Shown: positions 1-11,868 of the stretch, piece by piece
Layout: every line of letters starts with the position of its first letter
Position numbering within the stretch: position 1 is the stretch's first letter
Source of the DNA: Bimuria novae-zelandiae CBS 107.79
Taxonomy: Eukaryota > Ascomycota > Dothideomycetes > Pleosporales > Didymosphaeriaceae
Direction of reading: 5' to 3'
Length of the DNA: 64,000 nucleotides
NCBI GenBank assembly: GCA_010015655.1
Contig: ML976682.1
Span: forward strand, 399,572 to 463,571
Position numbers and translations under genes: made by a program
The notes under the pieces: generated by a model
Told to the model about the DNA's origin: nothing
The model's input: the letters and a program-made list of their open reading frames with translations, nothing else
The model's database searches: none

Positions 1-119
1 ACCGTTCTATCCGTATGAGAATTTCCCATCCGTTCGTAACGCCACAGCTGTCTACGCGACCGGTCACGGCCACTCATTCGGCCACGCCTCATAACATTGA
101 AATCATATCTAATCCATCC

Positions 120-690
120 TTAGGAATCCAGCACAAACTGGCCAGTCTCAGACTCCATGTACCAAACCATATGTTTCTTTCCACAAGCATTCTGGCTCGG
201 CCTGTCATGTTCCTCATAACGTCGTTCATGGAATTCCTGGATCCCCTCCGCTCCCCCTGTTTCTTTAAGCGCCCGCATAACGCGCAGCAGGAATCCCGGG
301 TCCGTCTCCATCATAGCTTCGTGCAATACCTGTGAGTCAGGCTTGGGAGAGCTCCCCCAGCGGACGCAGTACTCGTCAGCCAGGCACTGGGGAAGTGGCC
401 GCTCGAGCGGGATGTTGCGGAACGTCCAGTCGGCGGCCTTGCACCTGCCATCGAAGCTGTAGTAACCTCTTCCAATAGCTTTCACGATCTCATGATTGAT
501 TGCGCGGCGAAAGTCGGTAATCAGGTACTCGTCGGCGAAGGCGTAGGTTTTGAGCATCGGGATGAGTTTGGCGGACATATACTTGACATTGGTGGGATCG
601 ATTCGTATGAGCTGGAGCTAGCCGGGGGTGCTACTTGGGAAGTAGTTGGTGTAGGCCCAGCGAAGGAAGATCTCGACTATTTATCCAATG
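120..690 (-). pseudogene. BTB/POZ-domain protein relic with in-frame stop
   Basis: The open part (minus strand, 578 down to 120, 152 codons) reads like the second half of a fungal BTB protein, with a stretch KTYAFADEYLITDFRRAI that matches the helix following the BTB fold in this family. Upstream in the same frame, IFLRWAYTNYFPSS is also typical of the BTB core, but a TAG codon near position 626 separates the two halves, and another stop follows further upstream. I could not find a convincing first exon with the start of the BTB fold between 690 and 1600. Such proteins usually act as adaptors, often for cullin-3 ligases, but the role of this one is unknown. An intron hiding the stop is possible, but the homology-like text is continuous through it, so a broken gene is more likely. 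Confidence 0.5.
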
Positions 691-1609
691 AGTGAGTAAC
701 GAAGGGAAAATGTGTACTGGAGCTTGCCAAAGGGGAATACGCCCATGAGGCGACCTCAACATCTACAAGTAATATCACCTGATCTTATACTTCCGCCTAG
801 GTGTCACCGCTTAGAGCGGCGCGGAAGTTGCCGGAGTGGTATATTAAAAATTCCTTGTGTACTGCGAACATAATGCGTTCGGGTCCGACTACCACCATGG
901 CTACCGCATTTCTGCTGTTTGTGCGCAGTGCGTCGCTGGCGTAAAATTTAGCAATCGAAAGCGAAACTGAGGAGCCTCGGGTTCAAATGTTGCGATGTAA
1001 AACTTACCCCAATGTGGGCGGCTCTCGCATTCGCGGTGCATCAATGACCGGCACGATAGCGGGCCGCTGTAGGGCATCGTCCCCTTCAGCATCCTGTGCC
1101 TCTGCCATGTTTAGGTCGATCCGTGTTTTTTCGAGAATTGGGAGCAGTGTGTGAATCCAGATATCTTTAGCGTATCGACGGTTTACCAAGCACACTAAGG
1201 AGCTGAACAGGTCGCGGTGAAAGGAGACGCCAACACGCCGGGTCCGCTTACGCGGTTGAATAACGTTCTGGTCATAGCAAAAAACGCTTTTCCTCTCATA
1301 AGAATTGTATACAATTGCATATATATCCGTTGTAGGTGTTGGAGCCTCGTCGCCGTCGGAAGCTCCACTCTATTATATAATCGAAGGCTTGCGTCGCCTG
1401 GTTCACTCATCTGCGTTGTCGACTTGTAGTTTTCGGCGTGTTTTACAACACAGTTTACAAACAAAAATATCACCAGGTCTCTCCCCATACTAACAGTAAG
1501 GTGCAAACATTCAGATAATCCTGTAGGATGGTAAGGCATAGGAGGAGCATGACGGGTTATAACTATGATTTTTATAGTAGTCGCCTAAATTACTCTCATC
1601 ATTTCTCTT
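691..1609. other. No supported gene
   Basis: Moderate GC sequence with only short, unrelated open frames on both strands. None shows a recognisable domain or a start and splice pattern I would trust. The 691-900 part may contain the decayed 5' end of the BTB relic to its left. Confidence 0.5.
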
Positions 1610-3058
1610 TTATGCTAGTTTAGTATCTTCTTCATCCGCCACTTTGCGTCTCCACGATAACTTCAGAACCCTGAATAGTAATCGTCTCCAACCAGCGTGT
1701 GCCGTCGTGTCGCTCACCAACGTCATTTGCGTATCTCTTCTCCTCTCGTTCTTCTCGTTCCAATCATCCCAGTCACTACCCTCGCCTTCATCGAGATTGA
1801 GTCCAAATTTCCGCACCATCTTTCTATTCTGGATCCACGAAAACAAAGCCCACGCCACCAAAACCACAGCGGTAAGTGCACCAGTGAGCATGAAGTACAC
1901 CCATATGTACTTCGAGATCATCCTTCCGCTACCGTCGTCATCATCAGATCCAGCAGCCGTTGGATCGCCATGCCCCCAATCAAACAACCCCGTTGAGAAA
2001 ACCGTAGCGACGAACGTGCCTGGTAGGAATATGAGGGTCACCGCTGCGATAATGCGCATATCCGTACTATCTCGACGCGTAAGAAGAGCAATGCGCCGCG
2101 AGTCCGACGCAATCTGGCAGCTCGCGCGCGTCGCGGAGTGATTAAGTCGGTTGTCCTTCTGTGCGATCAGCGAGTACACCGTCTGTACTTGTGCTGAAAT
2201 CGATCGTTCGAGATACACACATTTCTCCTCGGCGGCGCGTAAGCTCTCTCTCACAAAGGCCAACCTCTCGCGAAACATGTCAAGCATGGTGTCGTCTGGT
2301 TCATCGGCAAGCATGCCCGCGACGACGTTGCTAACACGCTCTTGAATGCTGATGAAGCCGCGTTGTGCGGCGACCCAGTCACTGAGACATGTCAGGCGCA
2401 GCATCACGGCGTCCAGGTCTAACTCTTTCCTCTCCTCGGCTAGGCTCTTCCTCGGCTCACGTTCGCCGGCGACAATTGCGCTTTTTAGTGAATTAAAGCG
2501 GTCCATGCCGGTGCGCTGCTGGATTTGGCTCATGAGTTTGATGCGCAATTTCAGCAGTGATGCAGTTTCATCCGTGGCGAGGTCGAGTAGGATAAGTGGG
2601 AGAAGCGCAGGGTGTGTGGGCACGCTACACGAGGAGGAAACGTGGGGCAGATAAGACAGCAATAAGTCGATCTCTGTAGCAGTAAGGCCGACGATGAAGG
2701 CATGGACTATTTGGGTAACAGGGTCCTCTATCTGGATGAGCGTATAGTCCCACGTCCAGTCAACGTCACCCCGGACTAGGAGTAATTTTGCGCGGTCGGA
2801 AATGGTGCTGTGATCCGGGGACGAATCAAGTTCTTCATCCTTAGGTACAGAATTGGGTATTGTTGGCGACGGAGAAGTTATGAATGGTGAATAGATCGGA
2901 GCGACAGAGCACCGTGTTACAATGGGCAATTTCTGTGCCACTGCACGGATGAACGCTTTTGGAATCCGCCACGCGCGCGAGAGTGCGAGGTAAGTCTGCT
3001 TAGCCAAGGGGAGTTTCCCATTAGAAGGCTTGCCTGAAGGTTTAGGCGAGAGTCTCAT
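1610..3058 (-). CDS. CorA-like two-helix membrane protein
   Basis: An open frame of 482 codons. The last third has the layout of the CorA-like magnesium transporter superfamily as found in fungi: a charged, probably helical stretch (about residues 240-300), then a first membrane helix (about 335-358, IIAAVTLIFLPGTFVATVF), a short acidic loop, and a second helix (about 383-408, YIWVYFMLTGALTAVVLVAW). It ends in a charged cytoplasmic tail. The GMN signature of true CorA channels is not visible after the first helix, so ion transport is uncertain; many fungal members of this group are of unknown function. The ATG at 3058 is preceded at once by an in-frame TGA, so the frame starts here or at a splice site. 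These proteins are often longer at the N-terminus, so an upstream exon is possible. Confidence 0.7.
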   Translation of the reverse strand: MRLSPKPSGKPSNGKLPLAKQTYLALSRAWRIPKAFIRAVAQKLPIVTRCSVAPIYSPFITSPSPTIPNSVPKDEELDSSPDHSTISDRAKLLLVRGDVDWTWDYTLIQIEDPVTQIVHAFIVGLTATEIDLLLSYLPHVSSSCSVPTHPALLPLILLDLATDETASLLKLRIKLMSQIQQRTGMDRFNSLKSAIVAGEREPRKSLAEERKELDLDAVMLRLTCLSDWVAAQRGFISIQERVSNVVAGMLADEPDDTMLDMFRERLAFVRESLRAAEEKCVYLERSISAQVQTVYSLIAQKDNRLNHSATRASCQIASDSRRIALLTRRDSTDMRIIAAVTLIFLPGTFVATVFSTGLFDWGHGDPTAAGSDDDDGSGRMISKYIWVYFMLTGALTAVVLVAWALFSWIQNRKMVRKFGLNLDEGEGSDWDDWNEKNERRRDTQMTLVSDTTAHAGWRRLLFRVLKLSWRRKVADEEDTKLA

Positions 3059-3199
3059 TCATGTCAGCGTTTGCCAACGGCGCGGTGCTCTACACGAGAA
3101 CGTACAAGATCCGGAGTTTTGACCGCACTGGTACACTTGCGGATCGCTCCTGTGCTTCGTTAGATGGAGGCTTCCTCCCTAATAGAGCAATTTGGAGAC

Positions 3200-3448
3200 C
3201 TACCGCATGCAACCAACCCGCAATTTCCTTCTCTTGCAAGTCGCCAGATCGAAACACAGGCATGGAGTCATCCGGCGTGGGGTCATCCTAAACCAATCAA
3301 CAACCTCACTCGGATGTTCGTCTCTGTCAGAACGTACATCGCACACCAAAATCTCCGCAAACCGATGCCCATCGCGTGGCGCAAACCTCTCTTCACCCTC
3401 TAACAGTCTCTCGGAACATAAATCGAACATGGTCCATCGATGATACAA
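3200..3448 (-). CDS. Possible upstream exon of the CorA-like gene
   Basis: A minus-strand open frame of 82 codons with balanced, protein-like composition (including CLCFDLATCKRRKLRVGC) lies 140 bp upstream of the CorA-like gene on the same strand. CorA-like fungal proteins commonly carry such an N-terminal region. I see no domain that proves it and have not fixed a splice junction joining it to the frame at 3058. It could also be a separate small gene or chance. Confidence 0.25.
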   Translation of the reverse strand: MYHRWTMFDLCSERLLEGEERFAPRDGHRFAEILVCDVRSDRDEHPSEVVDWFRMTPRRMTPCLCFDLATCKRRKLRVGCMR

Positions 3449-3988
3449 TTGAACACTCAGACCGTCGCCCGCCTAGATGCCGCATGCGGAATGGGATCGC
3501 AGCGAAACAGCAAGAAGACAACCACGAGGCTGCGCTTCGTTAATCTTTAAACGCAGTGCCCCGGGGATTAAAGTATACCTATTCGGCCCATTTCTGAGTA
3601 CGTGGGTGGTAAAAGAGGGGTACACACGAAGATAGCTGCATGAAGTGGCTGAGCGGGACGAGGCGCAGCGGGAGGAACACAGCATGGGTGGGCGGCCAAC
3701 GAATGCGAGACATGAAGTGACGATCGCGGGGGCACAGAGACATAAGAGCAATAAGAACGGAAAGGAAATAGACGGATATGATGATAATGATGGTTTGGTC
3801 TTGGTATCCGTATCCGCACTCGAAGTGTGTAAAAGAGCGGGGTCGACTTGCTCGCACCAACAAACGAAGCACAACCTAAAACAATGTGCCTAGCGACCTC
3901 CTCCAACTCCATCACCCAACCAGCCCCCAAAGCACCCGTCGATCCCCTCCCTTTCCCCTCCCTCCTACCCCTTCCCAGTAATCTTTCC
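3449..3988. other. No supported gene
   Basis: Overlapping frames exist on the minus strand but are rich in low-complexity arginine/proline/serine text, as expected for chance frames in a pyrimidine-biased promoter-like region. From about 3900 the plus strand carries repeated CCCCTTCCC-type tracts, which are the 3' end of the small gene to the right. Confidence 0.4.
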
Positions 3989-4518
3989 TCACTCCTGCCC
4001 CTTCCCAACAATCCTCCCCCACCCCTTCCTAACGCTCTCAGTAACACTAAAATCATTGAACAGCCAAGTATTCGCATGCCTCCCATAGTACTGGAACTCA
4101 GGCGTGCTCTTCGCACTCTCACTGCTCTCCCTCCTCCTCCTAAGGCTCGGCTTCGAGAACCCTCCCCTGCCCACCTCAATGGTTTGCGTGCACTCCCGCA
4201 CCACGGGGACGCCGCGCGAGATCTCGAAGCGGGACACGTGCGTCTCGTCGCTCGCGGTGATGGACATGGTGGCGCTCTTGCAGATATGGAAAGTGGGAAG
4301 GCGCGACATGGTGGATGAGGTTTCAGAGGAGGAGGTTCCTGCTCGGGAGAATCGGGGGAGTCGAGAGATGGCTGGATGATGGGTGAGCGAGAATGTAGAA
4401 GATGGCAGGGGAGGTGCTTACAGTCTCCATCGTTAGACGAAGAGTGCGACTTTTGGATGCGATTGAGTCTGGTGGTCAGATCGCGGGGGTCGACGGCGTT
4501 GTTGTAGTGGTCTTTCAT
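3989..4518 (-). CDS. Small hypothetical protein, two exons
   Basis: A first exon (about 4518-4422, starting MKDHYNNAVDPRDLTTRLNR) ends at a good GTAAGC donor. About 88 bp downstream the frame resumes, after a weak ..CCCGAG acceptor, into a 106-codon stretch containing MSRLPTFHICKSATMSITAS and, near its end, WLFNDFSVTESVRKGWGRI, and stops at 3989. The second part has the mixed composition of a real protein, with an aromatic-rich C-terminal motif, while competing frames are low complexity. I do not recognise a family, signal peptide or membrane segment. The gene lies upstream of, and on the same strand as, the CorA-like gene. The acceptor is the weakest point: the nearby, better CAG would create a stop at the junction. 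Confidence 0.4.
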
Positions 4519-4524
4519 CGGCAC

Positions 4525-5644
4525 TGTCGTTGCAGGTGGTGTAGTACAGCGTTGGAGTTTTGAGGGCAGCGTATTACCCTAGGTAAGATAACCGGGCAGT
4601 TCGTTGTACTGTATTGTGATGTGACTTCTTGTATAGGAGTCGCAGGTAAGGCCAACTATGTGGTGTTGATCGGCTCGAAGTCTTTGTAGAGGTATATGAA
4701 GCTAGATAAGATTTGATGATTGATATCGTATGTCCTCAAGAAGCGCAAAATAGATATTGCTCACTCGATATCTATTCTCTCATCGCGTGGGATACAGCGA
4801 CCTTATATATCCTCACCCTCTCCTCCAGCCAAGCACTTCCCCCCAATCACCACCGCACACCCGTCATCACAACCCCCATCCCCTGCTCCCAGAGGCTCTT
4901 CCCACCTGCCCTAGCGCCTTTAACCGGCAACACGGCTTCGACGCGAACCCTCTTCCGCCAATGTACGAACCAGTTGACGACTCCCGCCCAATTCTCTTGA
5001 TCCGTGCACGCACCGATGACATGAGCACTGCGCTAGTGCCTTAGACGCTCGATCTCGTGACCCAGTGCACGGCCACGGTTTGCCAGATAGTGTGCCGAGT
5101 TATCCGACTTTGGGTATAGCGGTGGCTTGATTGCGTGGCTTTCTCGGCCCTCGGGGTCTGTTTGTGGAGTACGTTGACGTTCAGCCTCGCGTGTTCGGTG
5201 TAAAATCTAGACGCCGGTCAGACGTGCTGCGATAGGGATTTCCAGGCGAGCGAAAATGAAGTATGTGATGAGGGAAAATTGCTGCCAACACGGAGAGAGG
5301 TCCAATTTGTCTGAGTTCGCGTAGGAAAATGGTTCATGAGAAGTGGAAATACTTACGGTAGTTTCGATCGAATAATGCTACTTCACCAATTGTGAAATGG
5401 GTTATCGATTTCTAAATCTGGTGCGAAGGTTGTTGCTATGCTCGCACCCCAGGCAAAAATGACTCCTTCTAGACCTTGGGCGCCATTGCATGATTTGATT
5501 CACGGTTGTGGGAGCCCAGTCGTACCGTGGACTCTAACCGATGAAGTTGGAGCCATTTGTAGACAGCACGATGCCAAAAACGGTTCAAGTCTTAAACTGA
5601 CAGATGTTCATACAGTAAAAGCTTGGCAAAAGCAACCCTATTAG
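4525..5644. other. No supported gene; edge of GC-normal DNA
   Basis: Several short plus-strand frames between 4713 and 5644 show no recognisable domain. GC content falls abruptly at about 5645, where the TA-rich repeat tract begins. Confidence 0.45.
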
Positions 5645-5747
5645 TTCCTTGTATTTTTTGCTTATGTCGTAATATTTACTTATATTAAGTTACTAGTATA
5701 GACTAGCTAATTAGTTATTATTTTTAAATATAATAAAGGCCTATATA

Positions 5748-6130
5748 TGCTACGATCTTGGAAACCTCAATGGCAAGAATACTAGCCAGAGGCACCGATA
5801 GGGCCGTGGCTGGCAAAGGAATATAATAAAAGCAATACAAAAAGGTACTGGGTAGCTTAGGTTAGTAGTTACGTAACAAAGTCCTATATAAGTAAGAAAC
5901 TCTAAGGACTATAAAAGTCCTTAAAACTATAAGCGTCCTTAAGACTATAGTAATAGTTTAGATAATAGTAAGGAATAAAATAAATAGTATATAGTTTAAT
6001 GGTTTCTTTATACCTTTCTTACTCTTTATAGTTAACTTTAGATACTTTAATTGCATCTTTTACACAAATTAGTAAATTCCTTAGTTAGTTATTTTGTAGT
6101 TTATTATAAGATTAAATTATTTATAATACG
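5748..6130 (+). mobile_element. Degraded LTR-like repeat
   Basis: The segment opens with TGCTACGATCTTGGAAACC and shares an ordered set of similar blocks with 25795-26212: the opening, the gggtagcttaggttagtag block, and the closing tagtttattataagatta block. A TG-type start and a length near 400 bp suit an LTR. No target duplication is visible and the right end is approximate. Heavy CpA-to-TpA change is evident in both copies. Confidence 0.4.
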
Positions 6131-7809
6131 TTAGTTTTATCTTTAGCTTTTAACTACTAAATATCCGTAAGGCGCTTTATCCCATAACCTATCCTCCCCT
6201 TACCTGGAATAGGCTTAGGTACGTATAGCCCTTATAATAATATAGTCTATAAATCTTAATTAGAGTTATCATATATATAGGGACATAAAAAATTAAGTAT
6301 CTTTTACTCTATTTTTAGTCTTATTCTAGGTATCTTAGAGAGGCTTTTTATACGTAATAAAGCTAGGCCTATATGCTCAACGTAATTAGCTAATAAAGTT
6401 TCATTTTATTTAATATATAACTTAAGCGATTATAAAGTTTCAAGGGTGTTATTAATACCAATAATTAGAGCTTTATTAAGCTACATATTAGTGGACTTTA
6501 AATCTTTAAATAAAATAGCCTTAATAATTCTTATAAATAGCTTATTCTAAGTAAGTTCTGTACGATTATTAACCTATTCTTTTCTAAGCTTGATGAAATA
6601 GGTAAAAATAACGTTAGGGTAGCTAGCTAGTAATTAGAATTAGAATTTAATAGTCTTGTTTTAGCTAAAATATTAGCTAGCTTTTTTCATAGTCTCATAC
6701 GTATTACTTAATATCATAGTCTTATATTAGTAATTAGTAGGTATTATATAATTAACTATATTTTAGTTAGTAGCTGTCTAGTATATATTATATAGTATAA
6801 AGAATAGTAATTCATTTAACTATATCTTTATCTTAAGGGATTTATTTATATGTATAATTAAGCAATGACGCTTATGGACTAGCTTTAAGTTATAAATTAA
6901 ATTCTAATTCGCTAAGTAATATAGTATGGTAATATATAAAAATTTATGTTATAAGCTATTAGTAGTAATTAATTATATTATTTAAATATAGATTTTAGGG
7001 ACTCTAGTAATAATAATTTTTTTTAAATTAACGCAGTAGTAGAACTCTTAACTCCCTACTATAATTGGTAGGGAGGTAAGAGATAGTATAGCGCTAAAAA
7101 TAGTAAGATTTCTAGATTTATCTTACTAGGTTAATTAACTTTATTAGCTTTATACTTACTTAAGGTTTTTAAACTATTTATATTACTTCTAGTATACCTA
7201 AGTACCTGAAATCTGAAATGTAAGCTAAAAAGCTATTAAAGTTATTAATAATTAGTTAATAGTAATAAAATTATACCTACTAGTGCAGCTAATTTATATA
7301 CTATTATGAGGCGTTTACACCTTGTTCCAATCTGGGTTAGGGCGGTAAGGTATCGTGGTGCTTTATAGATTATTTAGTAGTATAAGTTAATGCGACACTT
7401 AGCGCGAGGCTAGACAATCTAATCTTATAATAAAGTAAAATAACTATTAGTCTATATAGGAGAACGTACTCGCACAGAAGATATATAAGTTAACTATAAG
7501 GAAGGAAACAACATAGGAGAATCTACTACACTATATACTAGTCTGTTTCTTCCTCTATCTCTGGGTGATCCGGCCCTCTTGGCGGATTACCTTGGTTCGA
7601 AGCTCTTGGCGGATTACCTTAATCTAGAGCTACTATTAGATTAGGGTTACGTAACTTTAGCTAATATAAGCGACCCCGCGAGTCCTTATAGGCTAGCTAT
7701 AGTATAACTTTATCTGCCTCCCCCTATTCATCCTCGTCTGTGGTTGTGTCACTATCCGGGTTTCCTGAGCTCGTAAGATATACTATAAGAGTTTATTATT
7801 TTGATTTAC
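6131..7809. other. TA-rich RIP-degraded repeat sequence
   Basis: TA-rich sequence with stops in all frames. In minus-strand reading, short protein-like islands persist between 6340 and 6620, suggesting a decayed retroelement reading frame, but I cannot assign a domain. A GC-normal patch at 7550-7700 contains a near-repeat of ctcttggcggattacctt (twice, about 7578 and 7605). Confidence 0.4.

Positions 7810-7851
<42 letters not shown>
7810..7851 (+). repeat. (TAA)n microsatellite, left of hairpin
   Basis: About 14 units of TAA immediately before the outer end of the left arm of the large inverted repeat. A much longer TAA tract flanks the other arm. Confidence 0.95.
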
Positions 7852-7852
<1 letters not shown>

Positions 7853-10650
7853 TGTCCGTACGCAGCAGCATTACGGTTGGAATACTAGTTATCGCGCGAG
7901 AAGGATGCGCGTGCACGTGTGCGAACAGCCGTGCGCGAACATGTACATATTCTCCTTTTTATCCGTACGAAGAACAAGACAAGCAAGAACCAGATATTAT
8001 TACCCACCTCTACCATCCGTACGCTGTGCACACTATACACTACTCTTACTCTTACTACTTAAGTGCTTATCCTATAAGTAGCTAGGTAAATGAGCCTATT
8101 TAACACTAATTAGTAATTAATTTAATTAACGATAAATTAGTAAGAGTAATAATAGAGTACCTACGCCTTATAAGATGCTTTATTTTATTACTTATTCTTA
8201 AAGATAGTAAATTAATTCTTTATAATATATAATAAGCCCTGCTATCGTGCGAAGCAAGAAAGACATAGTATAAAATATATACTAATAATAAAGCTACATA
8301 ATTTAGTAGCTAAATAATAGTAGTATCCGCGTAATTTACTGTAAAGTAATTAATTATACTCCTATAATAGGATCTTACTAGTAATTAATAGCTCCACGCA
8401 ATAATAAAAATAACTAAAAATAATTTTTATTATATAAATAACTTGTAAAGGATATATAAATATTATAAGTAATACTATAAAAAAAAACTAGCTTAGAGTA
8501 CTAGAATAATAAAATTAATATATTAAAGGCTTTAATAAGCCTACAATTTTAATTATACGCAGGCTATATAATTACTAATTTTTATATAATAATTTAAAAA
8601 GGTACTACCCTTTTTAGCTTATATATTAAGGACTTTAATAAATAAATACTATAAGATTTATTTGCATTTAGATAAATATTTAAAAAAAAGTTTATATAAG
8701 TGCTAAAGGATAAAGGAATTACACTATAATTAAATAGTAAAGGAACCTAAGCTTAGAAGCTATACGACATAGCTTAGGGGAAGGCAGAGATAGTTGCTTG
8801 TACGCAACCTCTATCACTATATAGGGTTCCGCACAAACGTATAAATAACACGCCGCCACTAGAATAACCTCCTTAGTGGCCACAGCGAGCACCTACAATC
8901 GCACCGTAATTAGAGCTGCGATACCCCTCGTACAAACGACAAATGCTAGTTCGCACGCCTATCGCCGCACCATACCCGTATAGTACACCACCAGTCGAGC
9001 CATACCTATCAGAACTACTTGTAGGACAGTACCCACCTGCGCAACTTCTATCGCCCCATAACCTATATAACCTCCCGCTACTAAGGGACAGCGCCAATAA
9101 ATAGCTCTTAGTAAATAAGATAATATAATTTTAAAAGGTATAAAAGAAGGAGAATAACTACTTAGACTAGTTATATAATATACTAGTGGATAAGATAAGG
9201 ATCTTTATTAATCTATGCTAGCGCTTAGATATCCAGGACACTCGCACGGTCCGTTAAGATGTCTGGGAAGATATCTGCGTACTAAGTGTCCTAGATGTCT
9301 AAGCGCTAGCATAGATTAATAAAGATCCTTACCTTATCTACTAGTATATTATATAGCTAGCCTAAGTAGTTATTCTCCTTCTTTTATACCTTTTAAAATT
9401 ATATTATTTTATTTACTAGGAGCCGTTTATTAGCGCTGTCCCTTAGTAGCGGGAGGTTATACAGGTTGTGGGGCGATAGAAGTTGCGCAGGTGGGTACTG
9501 TCCTATAGGTGGTTCTAATAGGTATGGCTCGACTGGTGGTGTACTGTACGGGTATGGTGCGGCGGTAGGCGTGCGAACTGGCATTTGTCGTTCGTACGAG
9601 GGATATCGCAGCTCTAATTGCGGTGCGATTGTAGGTGCTCGCTGTGGCCACTAAGGAGGTTATTCTAGTGGCGGCGTGTTATTTATACGTTCGTGCGGAA
9701 CCCTATATAGTAATGGAGGTTGCGTACAAGCAACTGTCTCCGCCTTCCCCTAAGCCATGTTATATAGCTTCTAAGCTTAGGTACCTTTACTATTTAATTA
9801 TAGTATAATTCCTTTATCCTTTAACACTTATATAAGCTCTTTTTTAAATACGCGTCTAAGTGCAAAGAAGTTTTATAATATCTATTTATTAAAATTCTTA
9901 ATATATAAGCTAAAAAGGGTAGTACCTTTTTAAGTTGTTATATAAAAATTAGTAATTATATAGCCTCCGTATAATTAGAGTTATAGGCTTATTAAAGCCT
10001 CTAATATATTAATTCTATTATTTTAGTACTTTAGGCTAGTCTCCTTTTATAGTATTATCTTTAATATCCGTGTAACTTTTATAAGTTATTTATATAATAA
10101 AAATTATTTTTAGTTCTTTTTATTATCGCGCGGAGCTATTAATTGCTAGTAAGATTTTATAATAAGAGTATAATTAATTTCTTTATAGTAGATTACGCGG
10201 GTACTACTATTTTTTAGCTACTAAATTATATAGCTTTATTATTAGTATACGTCTTATACTATCTCCTCTTTACTTTACACGATAGTAAGGCTTACTATAT
10301 ATTATAAAGAATTAATCTACTATCCCTAAGGATAAGTAATAAAATAAAGTACCTTATAGGGCGTAAGTACTCTATTATTACTCTTACTAATTTATCGTTA
10401 ATTAAATTAATTACTAATTAGTGTTAAATAGGCTCATTTCGCTAGCTACTTATAGGATAAGCACTTAAGTAGTAAGAGTAAAAGTAGTTTATAGTGTGCA
10501 CAGCGTACGGATAGTAGGGGTGGGCAATAATATCTGGTTCTTGCTTCGTACGGACAAAAAGGAGAATATGTACATGTTCGCGCACGTGCACGCACATCCT
10601 TCTCGCGCGATAACTAGTATTCCGACCGTAACGCTGCTGCGTACGGACAA
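7852..10650. repeat. Giant hairpin: 1.37-1.39-kb inverted arms of a retroelement-like sequence
   Basis: The left arm (7852-9242) and right arm (9285-10650) are reverse complements apart from scattered substitutions and small indels; the unpaired centre is only about 42 bp. Outer ends read ttgtccgtacgcagcagc and its complement. Read on the minus strand of the right arm from 9660 towards the centre, a proline-rich frame (PPVEPYLLEPPIGQYPPAQL) gives way to text resembling a retrotransposon gag. That text runs with a few stops through the spacer (YADIFPDILTDRASVLD) and ends in the left arm. One coding strand therefore crosses the centre, and the other arm is an inverted copy of its first 1.4 kb. 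The parts around 7860-8040, 8760-9100 and their mirror images keep near-normal GC; the rest is TA-rich. Confidence 0.85.
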
Positions 10651-10965
<315 letters not shown>

Positions 10966-11868
10966 GTAACTTTAGTTTTCCTAAATGCCTTATATACTTT
11001 TAACTTACTTATAACTTATAAGATTTATTTATTAGAACTATTAGTTTTAATAGTATCCATAATTATTACTTACTTTTTAGTAAGCCTTTTACTAGGTAAT
11101 TACTTTATTATTAATATAACTAAATATCGAAACTTTTAAAAGAGGCCCATTTTATTTATATTAAGAATATTATATAACTCATATTAATTATAAGGTCTCT
11201 ATAGCTCTACAAATGTTTTAAAGTCTTAAATAATGTATTAGTGGTAGTGGTTTTATTATACTAAGTATAATATTTAATACGTTAGTATTTATAGTATTCT
11301 TATTTAGCTCTTTAAAAAGTCTAGGTTTAGCTACCTAGCATACTAAGGTATTTTACTTATAACTTCACTACTATTACTAATAGTATTAATTTAATTATCG
11401 TTACCTTATAGGTCTATAACTATATATAGAGCTTAAAGAAAGCTACTTTAAGGTTAAACTAGTAGCTATTACAATAATGTCTTTAACATATTCAAATATT
11501 TTTATAATTTAAACTTAAAAAATTAGTGTATTTTAAATTTATGGCTTCGCTAATAATTAATTTACAAATTAAGAGTTTTAACTATTATAACGCCTACTAA
11601 ATAGCGTTAGAAATGTTAGCTAATAAGTACTTTAAATACTATTTATATATTATAACGTACTTTTACTAGGCTATTACTTAATAATGTTTTTAATTTAGAT
11701 TTATTAATATAGGTATATCAAAATAAAGCTTTTAAAATATAGTTAGATATAGAATAAATGCTATAAACGGGCCCAAACATTATTCAGTTATAGCTTTGCT
11801 AATACTTAGCTATTAACCTTTTACTAATAAGAGCTATTATTATACTTTATTATAAGTAAATTTATGTA
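10966..11868. other. TA-rich degraded repeat
   Basis: Strongly TA-rich, stops in every frame, no recognisable domain. Probably a decayed transposon between the hairpin and the pogo-type element that starts at 11869. Confidence 0.4.

Noticed and set aside
3568..4524. 318-codon minus-strand frame rich in arginine, serine and proline
   Set aside because: It reads through the likely intron of the small gene in the wrong frame; its composition is low complexity without a domain.
8873..9654. Glycine/tyrosine-rich open frames on both arms of the hairpin (CAGGYCPIGGSNRYGSTGGV and its mirror)
   Set aside because: They are the antisense of the proline-rich gag-like frame (PPVEPYLLEPPIGQYPPAQL). The proline-rich strand continues through the centre and fits a retroelement better.
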